Assembly (NCBI GenBank): GCA_023384095.1 | Contig: JAHDXT010000004.1 | Span: 124,001 to 188,000, forward strand | Direction: 5' to 3' | DNA: 64,000 nucleotides | Source of the DNA: Hyphomicrobiaceae bacterium | GTDB lineage: Bacteria; Pseudomonadota; Alphaproteobacteria; Rhizobiales; Hyphomicrobiaceae | Shown here: in pieces, positions 17,620 to 25,939 of the stretch | Layout: each line of letters begins with the position of its first letter | Position numbering within the stretch: the first letter of the stretch is position 1 | Made by a program: the position numbers and the translations under genes | The notes under the pieces: generated by a model | What the model was told of the DNA's origin: nothing | The model's database searches: none | Seen by the model: only the letters and a program-made list of their open reading frames with translations

Positions 17620-18272
17620 CGGTCATGCTCCTTGTGTGTGGTTGCGTGCGGCAGCGCCCGGCGCTGCGATCGCCCGCCGCCTCTGGATGTGCCCGCCAGT
17701 GCATCGAGCCTGACCCAGGCCTCCTCGATGACATCGCCGCCCGATGCGTCGAGAGACCAGCTCAGGACCATGCCCTGCAAAGTCTCGGTCAGCCGGCGGG
17801 CAGTCCTTTCCGGGTCGAGGCGTGACGGGAATTGCCCGGCTTCGATCCCTTCGCGCAAGATCTCGCACAGGAGCGCCCTGAAGCGGCTGCGCAATCTGCA
17901 GAGGCCACGCCGTAGCGCCGTGTCGCCGCGATGCAACCTGCGGGAAAACAGCATCTCACGCAGCGCGGGCGTATTCATGATCAGCCCGAGCTGTATCGCG
18001 ACAAGCGAGCGCAGCCGTTCGACCGATGATTGTCCACTCGACAGGATCGGGTCCCACGACGCAGTCATTTGTCGCTCTATGAATTCAGCCGTCGTGCGCC
18101 ACAGGTCGTCCTCCGTCGGGCAATACCGGTCCATGACCGCGCGTGTCGTTCCCATCGTCGTAAGGACGTCGGCAGTGGTGACGTGATCGACACCCATTTC
18201 GGTGACCAGCCGCAGCGTCGTCCTGGCGATCTGGTCCGGGAGCCCGTCGGCCGTTCCTGGTGACCGTGACAT
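17496..18272 (-). CDS. TetR family regulator with run-on C-terminus
   Basis: 258 residues from the ATG at 18272, preceded by GAGG at 18279-18282. TTG and ATG codons just upstream (18287, 18284) lie in or against the operator. The helix-turn-helix is near residues 25-60 (HVTTADVLTTMGTTRAVMDRYC). It is a paralogue of the regulator at 10643-11305. Similarity ends near the codons for VRLDALAG; the last roughly 60 residues are Arg/Ser-rich, non-globular and overlap the next TetR gene by 124 bases in a different frame. The simplest reading is loss of the original stop codon by a small indel. Confidence 0.8.
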   Translation of the reverse strand: MSRSPGTADGLPDQIARTTLRLVTEMGVDHVTTADVLTTMGTTRAVMDRYCPTEDDLWRTTAEFIERQMTASWDPILSSGQSSVERLRSLVAIQLGLIMNTPALREMLFSRRLHRGDTALRRGLCRLRSRFRALLCEILREGIEAGQFPSRLDPERTARRLTETLQGMVLSWSLDASGGDVIEEAWVRLDALAGTSRGGGRSQRRALPHATTHKEHDRCGSESRQKSGNQRSSRRPCGSPTSSGPTGWRPGRLPRRLA

Positions 18273-18285
18273 CTTTTGCCTCATC

Positions 18286-18309
18286 AAGTTAGCGTGTGAT
18301 TACTAACTT
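18286..18309. promoter_or_regulatory. Likely TetR operator, perfect palindrome
   Basis: AAGTTAG and CTAACTT form a perfect 7-bp inverted repeat with a 10-base spacer, immediately upstream of the TetR gene that starts at 18272. The first half matches the start of the palindrome at 11326 upstream of the paralogous regulator. Binding by its own product is the expected arrangement for this family. Confidence 0.6.
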
Positions 18310-18626
18310 ACGGCGTGGCCTGCGTCAAGCTTGTTCTTTGATCACTGATGTTCGGGACCCTCGATCTTTTCCGCGATGCGGTTGGCAGCCCAATCCTTAC
18401 GGAGAAGATGTCAACGTGAGGCTTCGCGCTCGCGGACACCAACTACAGCTTTCCGCAATCGAGTTGGAGCGCGTTTGTCGCCTTGAGCTCCGCACTCGCT
18501 GGCGAGCTTGGATCTGCAGTCAGTTTGGGCGGTCCGGTATCGTACGCTTTGCTGGATTGGGAGCGAGCCAGCTTAGAATTGCTTTCTCGACGGGCAAGTC
18601 GGGGCCAGTATGAGATTGGAAGTAAG
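18310..18626. other. Intergenic stretch with no recognised feature
   Basis: The gap between the TetR operator and the stop of the methyltransferase holds overlapping open frames on both strands (for example 18296-18613 on plus), without domain motifs or ribosome sites. I see nothing firm in it. Confidence 0.35.
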
Positions 18627-19268
18627 CTATAGGCGCCCTTTGGATTCTCCTTTAATCTCCGATGCACGGAGCGAAATCAGCTTGATCAGGTCATCGACGA
18701 CGAACCGTGACTCCAGAAGCTCCAAACCGCTCTCGGGCACGTGCTGCTCGGTATGGCGGTCGAAACCTGCACCGTAAGCCCACGCCATCCAGGGCTCCCA
18801 CAGACGAGCCAGCGCTGAGCGCAGAGCTCCCTTCGGGCGTACGTACTCGAGCAGCCGCAGAATGCCGCCGGGCTTGAGAACACGTCCGATCTCGCGCAGG
18901 GCCGCAACCTGGCGCTCGTCGGGCAGCACGCAGAACAGGAAGGATGCCACGGCCGCATCGAAGGACCGGTCCGGCATGTCCAGGCGGGTGACGTCCATCC
19001 GGTGAAGCTCGACCGAGCGCCCGAGCTTCCGTGCCCTTCGGGCGGCACGCGCCAGCATTGCCGGGCTCAGATCGATGCCGACGACCTGCGAATCAGGCGG
19101 ATAGAAGGGGATGTTGCGCCCGGTGCCTACGCCAGCATCCAGAATGCGACCCGATACGCCCTGGAAAAGCAGCGGGCGGATGCGGCGATAGCGTCCGTAT
19201 TCGAACGGAAGATCAAGCAAATCATAAAGGGATGCGATCCGCTGGTATCGCTCGAGCGTAGAACGCAT
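18627..19268 (-). CDS. Class I SAM-dependent methyltransferase
   Basis: 213 residues from the ATG at 19268, chosen because GAGGAT precedes it and the methyltransferase fold begins there; the open frame extends upstream through an unrelated ATPase scrap. Motif I is ILDAGVGTGRN, motif Post-I VVGIDLSPAML, motif II MPDRSFDAAVASFLFC and motif III VLKPGGILRLLEYVRP. It resembles UbiE/phosphatidylethanolamine N-methyltransferase-like enzymes. The methyl acceptor cannot be told. It does not overlap its neighbours. Confidence 0.85.
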   Translation of the reverse strand: MRSTLERYQRIASLYDLLDLPFEYGRYRRIRPLLFQGVSGRILDAGVGTGRNIPFYPPDSQVVGIDLSPAMLARAARRARKLGRSVELHRMDVTRLDMPDRSFDAAVASFLFCVLPDERQVAALREIGRVLKPGGILRLLEYVRPKGALRSALARLWEPWMAWAYGAGFDRHTEQHVPESGLELLESRFVVDDLIKLISLRASEIKGESKGRL

Positions 19269-19310
19269 TCGAATATCCTCAAAATGAGAGTGTAGGCCAA
19301 GTAAGGTGCG

Positions 19311-19406
19311 CGACGCCGCTGCCGCCACGCCCGTGGCGATGCTGGTATCGGCCCCCGCCAGCGCCGGCGCGTCGTTGATGCCGAGCGTAAGAGCAGCGTT
19401 CACCAC
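19311..19406 (-). pseudogene. P-type ATPase hinge-motif remnant
   Basis: The minus strand encodes LGINDAPALAGADTSIATG, matching GDGINDAPALAAADTSIAMG of the intact ATPase at 21565-23541. The invariant GDG has become TLG, and no phosphorylation motif or membrane segments remain nearby. It is in frame with the methyltransferase gene, which gives a misleading fusion-like open frame. Confidence 0.75.
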
Positions 19407-19479
19407 CCGGAAGGTGCGTGGGAGCAGGCTCGCCCAGACTGGGTTCGATTTGGGAATTCCTCGCCGGGATGCAAGGAAT

Positions 19480-20823
19480 TCAAGGCAAACTGCCGTCCAC
19501 TGTGAGCGCCAGTTCTTCGATGGCAGAACCGGCGGCATTGCTTGCGGTTATCACGACGGCGTAATGGCCGGGTGCGACCGGTACCCCCATTATCTCGCCG
19601 GTGTCCTGATTAAGTTGCAAGCCTTGCGGCAGACCCTCGGCGCTGAGAATGGCCGGCTTGTTGCGGATGGAAAGTTGGAGCTGGAACTGACGGCCGACGG
19701 TTGCTGTCGCCGCTATGGGGCCATCGATGAGGGGATATCCAGCCCCCTCGTGCCGGGCCAGGAAGGCTACGAGGCGGCGGCGCGCGTTGGCGCGCAGGTC
19801 CACCCAGAACAGGCTGATGTCGTAGACGTGATTATTGCCCTGTTCGAATGTGCCGCCGTCGTCGAACAGGTCGGACGGCAAGGCGGGCGATACCAGCGTG
19901 TAGCCATGCTCCACGCGGGCCGTCACGAGATGCGGAACCGGTCGCGAAAAATGCGTTGCCGCGACGCCGAATGGCACCGCGCCCTGATGCAGCCGAGCCG
20001 GGACGGGCAAGCCATTCTCGCGCCAGCTCACCGGGTTCGTGCCGATGAGAGGCATTCCAACGGCCGAGCGCCAGCGTCGCGCAGCGGCATCCCAATAGAC
20101 ATTGATCGCTTCCCACGCGCCGAATTCCCGATAGCCTTCCGCAAATACCCCCCAGATTGCCACACAGCCGATCTGCTCGGCCGTGGCACACGTTGGAATT
20201 CCTGTCAGGTGCCGAGTGAACACCGTGCGTGGCGTCGGCATACCGGGGAGATACGCAGCCACAAGGCGTGATTGCAGTGGCCTGCCCTGGATCGATTCCA
20301 TGAGCAGGCGGAGTGCGTGGTTGCTGCCCTGGCTGTGGGCGACGAGAAAGAACGGCCGCCCCTGGTTCCAATGCTCCACGTAAAAGCTAAAAGCCCGGCG
20401 CACGTCCGCATAGGCGAGATTCATCGGGCCCTGCAGCGTCGCCTCCTCCTTGTCGTAGACATGGAGAGCGATCTGGCGATAGCGCGGCGCATAAATCCGT
20501 GCAATTCCGTTGAAAGGTGTTGCCTGCGCCATCAGCATGATTCGCCCGGTGGCGATGGCCTGCGGATCGTCGATCGGTACGTTAGCGATATCCTCGCGCA
20601 TCCCGGTCGTGGGGTGGACATAGAAGACGTCGGCGCGCGCCGTTTCTGCCAGATTGCTATAGCCGCTTCCCTCAGGGACAAGGTCGGCTGCCGAATGAAG
20701 GCCCGGGTGTGCGAGCCAGGCATCGAGGCGACTGTAGTCGATATTCGCATCCGAGTCGGATGCGAGTGCAGCGGTGGCACAAACTTGTGTCAGAACGAGC
20801 AAGAATAAGAGAATGCGTCGCAT
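19480..20823 (-). CDS. DUF3089 family exported alpha/beta hydrolase-like protein
   Basis: 447 residues with a signal peptide (ILLFLLVLTQVCATAALA). Family blocks: ADVFYVHPTTG near residue 65, IARIYAPRYRQ near 110 and the nucleophile elbow AHSQGSNHALRLL near 160. The Ser in HSQGS is the likely nucleophile. The C-terminal 90 residues (LQLNQDTGEIMGVPVAPGHY) resemble an Ig-like putative cadherin/dystroglycan fold. DUF3089 proteins are lipase/esterase-like, but substrates are mostly unknown. It starts 3 bases after the stop of the membrane protein gene at 20827-21306, so the two form an operon. Confidence 0.75.
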   Translation of the reverse strand: MRRILLFLLVLTQVCATAALASDSDANIDYSRLDAWLAHPGLHSAADLVPEGSGYSNLAETARADVFYVHPTTGMREDIANVPIDDPQAIATGRIMLMAQATPFNGIARIYAPRYRQIALHVYDKEEATLQGPMNLAYADVRRAFSFYVEHWNQGRPFFLVAHSQGSNHALRLLMESIQGRPLQSRLVAAYLPGMPTPRTVFTRHLTGIPTCATAEQIGCVAIWGVFAEGYREFGAWEAINVYWDAAARRWRSAVGMPLIGTNPVSWRENGLPVPARLHQGAVPFGVAATHFSRPVPHLVTARVEHGYTLVSPALPSDLFDDGGTFEQGNNHVYDISLFWVDLRANARRRLVAFLARHEGAGYPLIDGPIAATATVGRQFQLQLSIRNKPAILSAEGLPQGLQLNQDTGEIMGVPVAPGHYAVVITASNAAGSAIEELALTVDGSLP

Positions 20824-20826
20824 ATC

Positions 20827-21306
20827 TCATTCCAGATGTTTGGCTGCCCGGTGCTTGAGTGTAAGGAGGCCGAGAAGACTGATGGCGATAAGTGCGTCGA
20901 CGAAAATCATCTGAAAATTGTTTGGTGCGTAATTCCCGTGCAAGATCGTGTCTTGCAGGTGACCGTAGGCGGCACCGAGCATGAAAAAGGACCACCCGAG
21001 GCCGGTCGCCAGCCAGAAGCGGTCACGAATCCAGATGCACAGAAAGCCGAGGATGCCCCAGGCACCATCGTGAAAGCCGACCTCGAACTGGAAATGGCTG
21101 CCGGCCTGCCAGCCGATGGCGGCTGCAGCATAATCGGCAAAGAAGACATGCGGGATGAAGCCAAAGAAGAATCCTAAGAAGCCGACATTGAATACCAGAG
21201 AATAGAGCAGGAAAATATCGATGATGGCTGTGCGCCTCTTGGGGCGCTTGATTGCGATATGGACGAGTGCCCCCGCGAGACTGAGTATAAGGAAGATGAA
21301 CCCCAT
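20827..21306 (-). CDS. Small integral membrane protein (DUF6790-like)
   Basis: 159 residues with four hydrophobic helices (residues about 3-17, 28-52, 83-100 and 135-152). Between them lies the segment IGWQAGSHFQFEVGFHDGAWGILGFL, with conserved-looking Gly/Phe/His residues. This pattern matches a family of small bacterial membrane proteins without known function. It is the first gene of a two-gene operon with the DUF3089 protein. Confidence 0.6.
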   Translation of the reverse strand: MGFIFLILSLAGALVHIAIKRPKRRTAIIDIFLLYSLVFNVGFLGFFFGFIPHVFFADYAAAAIGWQAGSHFQFEVGFHDGAWGILGFLCIWIRDRFWLATGLGWSFFMLGAAYGHLQDTILHGNYAPNNFQMIFVDALIAISLLGLLTLKHRAAKHLE

Positions 21307-21515
21307 CCTGATGCCCTCCCCACTTTGTTTCGATTGGATAGGATGATTATTGACGCACTGAGAATACTTATGGTGATCGGAACGCGAAGCGGTCGCTTCA
21401 ATATCGAATCAGGTCTTAGACAAGTCGTCTTGCCTCCCAGCTGCACGCAACAGTCGCCTTGACCGATGTTAAGCCGCGCCTTTGCCCGAGCCTGAAGAGT
21501 TGAGCAAATCACAAG

Positions 21516-21537
21516 CCCCCGCGTCTTCGCGCGGGGG
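21516..21537 (-). terminator. Stem-loop downstream of the CPG-type ATPase
   Basis: CCCCCGCG and CGCGGGGG form a perfect 8-bp stem with a 6-base loop, 28 bases beyond the stop of the ATPase at 21565 on the minus strand. On that strand it is followed by CTTGTGATTT, a weak T-rich tract. Confidence 0.5.
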
Positions 21538-21564
21538 CCCCGTGGCGCCGGCATGCCCTCAGCT

Positions 21565-23541
21565 TCATGCTGCGGCTGCCTTAGGCTGCGCAACGCCTGC
21601 TTCAGGCGCTGCCGGACGCGGCGCAGTGCCCTTGGGCGCGGCCGGCACGCGCAGGAGGCGCACGCCGTTGACGATGACGATCAGCACTGAGAGCTGGTGG
21701 ATCAGCATGCCGCCCGCCATGTGGACGTGACCGCTGAAGACCCCGGCGAGCAGACCCGCCACCGTCAGCAAGGCGATAACGAGGTTCTGGCGCATGTTGC
21801 CGAGCGTCGCGCGCGAGATCGCCATGGCCTCGGGGATCTTTCTCAGATCGTCCTTGAGGAGCGCAATGTCGGCGGTCTCGATGGCGACATCGCTGCCGGC
21901 CGCACCCATGGCGATGCTGGTGTCCGCGGCTGCGAGCGCCGGGGCGTCGTTGATGCCGTCACCGACCATCGCGACATGCGCGCCCTCGGCCCGGAGTGCC
22001 CGGATGCGGGCGAGCTTGTCCTCCGGCATGAGCCCGGCGTGAACCTCGCCGATCCCGACCTCGCCGGCGATCGCTTCCGCCGCCTCGCGCTGATCGCCGG
22101 TCAGCATGACGACGCGCCGGATCCCGATCTCGCGCAGCCGGGCGATGGCAGCCGCGGCGCCCTCGCGGGGCATGTCCGAGAGGCCGAGGAGGCCGACGAG
22201 CCGGCCGTCGAGCGCCACCAGCACCGGCGTCTGACCGGCCGAGAGCAGGCGCGAGAGCGCCGCCTCGCCCTCCGGTCCGAGCGGGATACCGAGCTTGTCG
22301 AGCAGCCGCCGGCTGCCGGCGACGATCTCGCGGCCGTCGTGGCGGGCGCGGATGCCCATGCCGGCGTGCTCGTCGAACTCCTCCGGCGTCGGCAGCGTGC
22401 CGAGCGCACTTCCCTCCGCGACGATCGGCCGGCCGAGCGGGTGGTCCGAACCAGCCTCAGCGATGGCGGCAAGTCGCAGCACATCCGCCTCCGCTGCGGT
22501 CCAGCGGCCCTCGACCGATCCGCCCTGCCCGTTACCGAGCGCGACGACCGTGGCCAGCCGCGGACGACCCTCGGTTATCGTTCCCGTCTTATCGACCGCG
22601 AGCGTGTCGATCCGGCCGGCGTTCTCCAGGTGCTGACCGCCCTTGATGAGGATGCCGCTGCGCGCGGCGCGGCCAATGCCGGCGACAATGGAGACTGGCG
22701 TCGAGATCACCAGCGCGCCGGGGCAGCCGACGACGAGCAGCGTCAGCGCGAGCCGCACGTCACGTGTGAAGGCGAAGGCGAGGACCGCAAGGCCGATGAT
22801 GGCCGGTGTGTACCATTGGGCGAAGCGCTCGATCATGCGCTGGGTCGGCGCCTTTTCCTCCTGGGCCTCCTCGACCCGTTGGATGATGCGCGCCAGCGTG
22901 GTGTCGGCGCCGACACTGGTGGCCAGGATGCGCAGGAGGCCATTCTCGGCGATGGTGCCGGCATGGACGCGGGCACCCGGTGCCTTCTCCGCCGGCATCG
23001 GCTCCCCGGTGATCGCCGCCTCGCTGACAGCGGCGGTACCCTCGACGACCTCGCCGTCCACCGGGATCCGCTGCCCGGCCTTGACGAGCACCATCTCGCC
23101 CGGCCGCACCGCATGAGCCGCGACCTCGACCGGCTCGCCATCGCGCAGCACGACCGCCGTGGCCGGCGCTGCACTGAGGAGCTCCTTCAGCGCGCCGCGG
23201 GTCTGGCCCATGGTTCGCATCTCGAGCCAGGCGCCGAGCATGAACAAGAAGGTGACAGCAGCCGCCTCCCAGACCTCGCCGATGATCAGCGCGCCAACTG
23301 CGGCGATGGTGACAAGAAGCTCGATGCTGAGATGGCGCACTTCGAGCGCCCGCCAGGCCCGAACGGCGATGTCCGATCCGGCGAGCAGGGCAGCGGCCAC
23401 CATCAGCGCTGTCCACACCTCGACCCAGCCGAAGCCGTAGCGCGCCAGCAGGCCCGTGACGATCAGCCCGCCGCTGCCTATTGTCAGCCAGAGACGCCGC
23501 CGCGCCGGATGTCCCAGCGCAGCCTTCATCCTCGCAATCAT
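21565..23541 (-). CDS. P1B-type heavy-metal ATPase with a CPG membrane motif
   Basis: 658 residues. Eight membrane helices are expected; the metal-site helix reads VVGCPGALVIST, so the motif is CPG rather than CPC, CPH, SPC or TPC. TGEPMP (actuator), DKTGTITEG (phosphorylated Asp) and GDGINDAPALAAADTS (hinge) are intact, so it should be active. There is no N-terminal metal-binding domain. Instead a free HMA protein is encoded 152 bases upstream at 23694-23930. Overall likeness is to Zn/Cd/Pb exporters (ZntA/CadA type). A GAAGGA ribosome site precedes the start. Metal specificity is uncertain because of the motif. Confidence 0.9.
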   Translation of the reverse strand: MIARMKAALGHPARRRLWLTIGSGGLIVTGLLARYGFGWVEVWTALMVAAALLAGSDIAVRAWRALEVRHLSIELLVTIAAVGALIIGEVWEAAAVTFLFMLGAWLEMRTMGQTRGALKELLSAAPATAVVLRDGEPVEVAAHAVRPGEMVLVKAGQRIPVDGEVVEGTAAVSEAAITGEPMPAEKAPGARVHAGTIAENGLLRILATSVGADTTLARIIQRVEEAQEEKAPTQRMIERFAQWYTPAIIGLAVLAFAFTRDVRLALTLLVVGCPGALVISTPVSIVAGIGRAARSGILIKGGQHLENAGRIDTLAVDKTGTITEGRPRLATVVALGNGQGGSVEGRWTAAEADVLRLAAIAEAGSDHPLGRPIVAEGSALGTLPTPEEFDEHAGMGIRARHDGREIVAGSRRLLDKLGIPLGPEGEAALSRLLSAGQTPVLVALDGRLVGLLGLSDMPREGAAAAIARLREIGIRRVVMLTGDQREAAEAIAGEVGIGEVHAGLMPEDKLARIRALRAEGAHVAMVGDGINDAPALAAADTSIAMGAAGSDVAIETADIALLKDDLRKIPEAMAISRATLGNMRQNLVIALLTVAGLLAGVFSGHVHMAGGMLIHQLSVLIVIVNGVRLLRVPAAPKGTAPRPAAPEAGVAQPKAAAA

Positions 23542-23693
23542 TGCACTCGGTCCTTCTTTCGATGGCGCGGCCGCGGGATGTGAGACGGCCGCGCAGCAGG
23601 TTGCCCTGCGATGTCTGGGTTATCCGGTCTGGATCGACCCGGATGGAACGGGTGAGGCGGCAGAGGCCTCGCCCCTGCCGCCAGCGGCTCATC

Positions 23694-23930
23694 TCAGCCG
23701 AAGGCCGAGGGCCGCGCCTCGTAGCCGGTTTCGCGGACCGCCTCGACCAGCGCCTCGACGCTCGTCCGGGCCGGATCGTACTCCACCTCGATCTTGCCAC
23801 TGTTGAACCGGACCTCGGCCTTCTCCACGCCCGGCAGACTCCGGAGCGCCTTCTCGATCTTTGGTATGCAGGACGGGCAGGACAGCTCATCGCTGCGCAA
23901 CACGGCCCGGATGATGGTGTTCTGAGACAT
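23694..23930 (-). CDS. Free-standing HMA metallochaperone
   Basis: 78 residues with one ferredoxin-like heavy-metal-associated domain. The metal site is CPSC in the motif ELSCPSCIPKIEKALRSLPGV, followed by the standard beta-alpha-beta signature VRFNSGKIEVEYDPARTS. A strong AGGAGG site lies in front of the ATG. The fold binds Cu(I), Zn or Cd through the two cysteines. The gene is upstream of and on the same strand as the ATPase at 21565, which lacks its own HMA domain, so it probably supplies or senses the metal for that pump. Confidence 0.88.
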   Translation of the reverse strand: MSQNTIIRAVLRSDELSCPSCIPKIEKALRSLPGVEKAEVRFNSGKIEVEYDPARTSVEALVEAVRETGYEARPSAFG

Positions 23931-24162
23931 GATTACCTCCTTTCTCTCAGGGTAGGGCTCGTCTTGGAGCCCTGCCTTGACTGAGATCTATGTCGACCCG
24001 GCCCACTTCGCGATTGGCAAAGCCGGCAAGTTCATCTTGCACGAATGCACAGGCAGAACCGCACTGTGTCTGGTGGGACTGAAGACGACAGAGTCCGCCG
24101 CAACCTTGCGAGGCCGCCGGACCGGCAGAGCGAAGCTCGGCTTGGCGCCATGCAAAGATCGA

Positions 24163-24187
24163 CGGCGGAGCGCATAATGCTCCGCCG
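24163..24187 (-). terminator. Stem-loop after the DUF6448 gene
   Basis: CGGCGGAGC and GCTCCGCCG make a perfect 9-bp stem with a 7-base loop, 43 bases past the stop of the gene at 24230. There is no strong T run on the minus strand, so it may be a weak terminator or an mRNA-stabilising hairpin. Confidence 0.45.
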
Positions 24188-24229
24188 CCGGGAAATGCTT
24201 TAATTATCGGTGAGCTTTCGCGCCGCCGC

Positions 24230-24817
24230 TCAGTGTGCGTGACCTTCGGCCTTGAGGGCGGCGTGGATGCCTTCGGCATACTCGATGAAGGCGAACTCCG
24301 CGTTCACCCGCTCCCGGGCCTCGGCGACCGTGTCCGCGGTTTGGGGCGGAGTGTTCCGTGTGCTCTCCAGCACCTTCTGCGCCGCCTTGAACCGATCCTC
24401 GAGCAAGCGCTCGACGGCGCCGCTGAGAAGTGTTTTCACCTGCGCCGGATCGCCCGTTTCGAGCGCCTTCTCGGCGGCGGGAATGACCGGGCCATGGTTG
24501 ATTCCCGCCGGCTGCAGCCCGGTATAGGCTGCGCCTTCACCTTCCCGGTGCAGGCGGACCACCGTTTCCATGAACCAGCGTTGGGCGACCTCTGCAGCGG
24601 CTTTTCCGTCGCCCTTCGCCTTCAAGGCCATCCGGTGGGCTGCCTTGATCTCATCCTCGGCCGAAGCCGGCGCGTAAGGCAGCGCCAGGTTCACGTTGCC
24701 GGTCTCGAGCGCTTCAATCGCGGCGCCTGCCACCGGCCCATCGACGCTGTCGCAGTGGGCGAAAGCGGGACTGGCGAGAAAGCCGGCGATTACGGTAGCC
24801 ATCACTAATCTGCGCAT
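24230..24817 (-). CDS. DUF6448 family periplasmic protein
   Basis: 195 residues from the ATG at 24817, preceded by GAGGAG. The minus frame continues far upstream, but that part is antisense to the LysR gene. It has a signal peptide (LVMATVIAGFLASPAFA) followed at once by HCDSVDGPV, the family hallmark, then helical repeats with RWFMETVVRLHREGEGAAYTGL and a His-rich end (GHAH). The function is unknown. The conserved HCD at the mature N-terminus and the His tail suggest metal binding, which is inference. It is divergent from the LysR regulator at 24935. Confidence 0.75.
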   Translation of the reverse strand: MRRLVMATVIAGFLASPAFAHCDSVDGPVAGAAIEALETGNVNLALPYAPASAEDEIKAAHRMALKAKGDGKAAAEVAQRWFMETVVRLHREGEGAAYTGLQPAGINHGPVIPAAEKALETGDPAQVKTLLSGAVERLLEDRFKAAQKVLESTRNTPPQTADTVAEARERVNAEFAFIEYAEGIHAALKAEGHAH

Positions 24818-24934
24818 GACGATACTCCTCAGCTCTTGCGTTGGCGGCCCGGCCTCGATTGGACCTTGCCTCGGCAGGAAGCTAAGACTTTCGACGCGGC
24901 GCAGGGATTGGCCAAGGTCGCAAGGCGGATTTGC

Positions 24935-25846
24935 ATGAATGCACAGCATGCCAACTGGGACGACCTCCGGCTGTTCCTCGCGGTGGCGCGCGCCGGCTCG
25001 CTCTCGGGGGCGGCGCGGGCGCTCGGCGTCAACCACTCCACCGTCTTCCGGCGCGTCGGCGCCTTCGAGGAGGCGATCGAGGTCCGGCTCTTCGAGCGGT
25101 TGCCGAGCGGCTACGTCCTGACCGAGGCGGGCGAGGAGATGCTGGAGACGGCGTTGCGGGTCGAGGCGGAAATCTCGGAGCTCGACCGCAAGATCGCCGG
25201 CCAGGATCTGCGTCTGAGCGGCACCGTCCGCATCACCACGGTCGACATGCTGGCGCTCGGCCTGCTGCCGCGTCACCTCGCGGCCTTCCACGCGGCCTAT
25301 CCGGGCATCGAGCTCGAGGTCGTCGCCACCAACGCCGCGGTCAGCCTCAGCCGGCGCGAGGCCGACGTCGCGCTCCGGGTGAGCAATCAGCCGCCCGAGA
25401 CGCTGGTGGGGCGCCGCGTCGGCCGCCTCGTCTTCGCCGCCTACGGTGCCGCCGCGGCGACGGACGGGACCGCGGACGTCCCGCTGGCGGAACGGGACTG
25501 GATCGGGTTCGACTCCGACCATGAGGCCCTCGTCCGCCGCTTTGCCGACTTCCTCCCCGAGACCCGGCCGATCTTCCGCGCGAACTCGGTCGCCGTGGCC
25601 ATTGCAGCGGCCAAGGCCGGCATCGGTCTGGCCCCGCTGCCTTGCGGCATCGCCGACCTCGAGCCCGACCTCGTGCGCGTCGCGCCGCTGCCGGACGACT
25701 TCATGCGCGACCTCTGGCTCCTGACCCACGAGGATCTGCGGCGGACGGCACGCATCCGCGCCTTCCTTGACTTCCTCGCCGCCGCGCTTACTGCCGAGGC
25801 GCCGTTACTGGAAGGGCAAAGGCCGCGTGCCTGGAGCAACGGATAA
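24935..25846 (+). CDS. LysR family transcriptional regulator
   Basis: 303 residues from the ATG at 24935. The winged helix-turn-helix at residues 6-65 reads WDDLRLFLAVARAGSLSGAARALGVNHSTVFRRV, with the wing at LFERLPSGYVLTEAGEEM. The remainder is the periplasmic-binding-like effector domain (GTVRITTVDMLALGLLP, GIGLAPLPCGIADLEPDLV). LysR regulators usually control a divergent gene, which here is the DUF6448 gene starting 117 bases away. The inducer is unknown. The gene converges with the SPC-type ATPase. Confidence 0.9.
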   Translation: MNAQHANWDDLRLFLAVARAGSLSGAARALGVNHSTVFRRVGAFEEAIEVRLFERLPSGYVLTEAGEEMLETALRVEAEISELDRKIAGQDLRLSGTVRITTVDMLALGLLPRHLAAFHAAYPGIELEVVATNAAVSLSRREADVALRVSNQPPETLVGRRVGRLVFAAYGAAAATDGTADVPLAERDWIGFDSDHEALVRRFADFLPETRPIFRANSVAVAIAAAKAGIGLAPLPCGIADLEPDLVRVAPLPDDFMRDLWLLTHEDLRRTARIRAFLDFLAAALTAEAPLLEGQRPRAWSNG

Positions 25847-25939
25847 ACAAAACCTGTAACTCCCCAACTGCACCCTCAAAGGGACGAAAGCGTGCCCAAT
25901 TGAGGTGTTTGATAGCGCAGTTCCGTCCCAATCCGAGGA

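Noticed and set aside
18627-19538. Apparent fusion of a P-type ATPase piece to a methyltransferase
   Set aside because: The ATPase piece lacks all but the hinge motif, and the methyltransferase has its own start and ribosome site. It is a remnant that happens to be in frame.
21697-23583. Plus-strand open frame of over 600 codons across the CPG-type ATPase
   Set aside because: It is a GC-rich shadow of the ATPase on the opposite strand; the ATPase motifs are complete.
23947-24279. Open frames on both strands between the HMA gene and the DUF6448 gene
   Set aside because: No ribosome site, no motif, and they overlap the stem-loop and the DUF6448 coding end.
24818-25729. Upstream extension of the DUF6448 frame
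   Set aside because: This part is antisense to the LysR gene. The signal peptide and ribosome site place the start at 24817.
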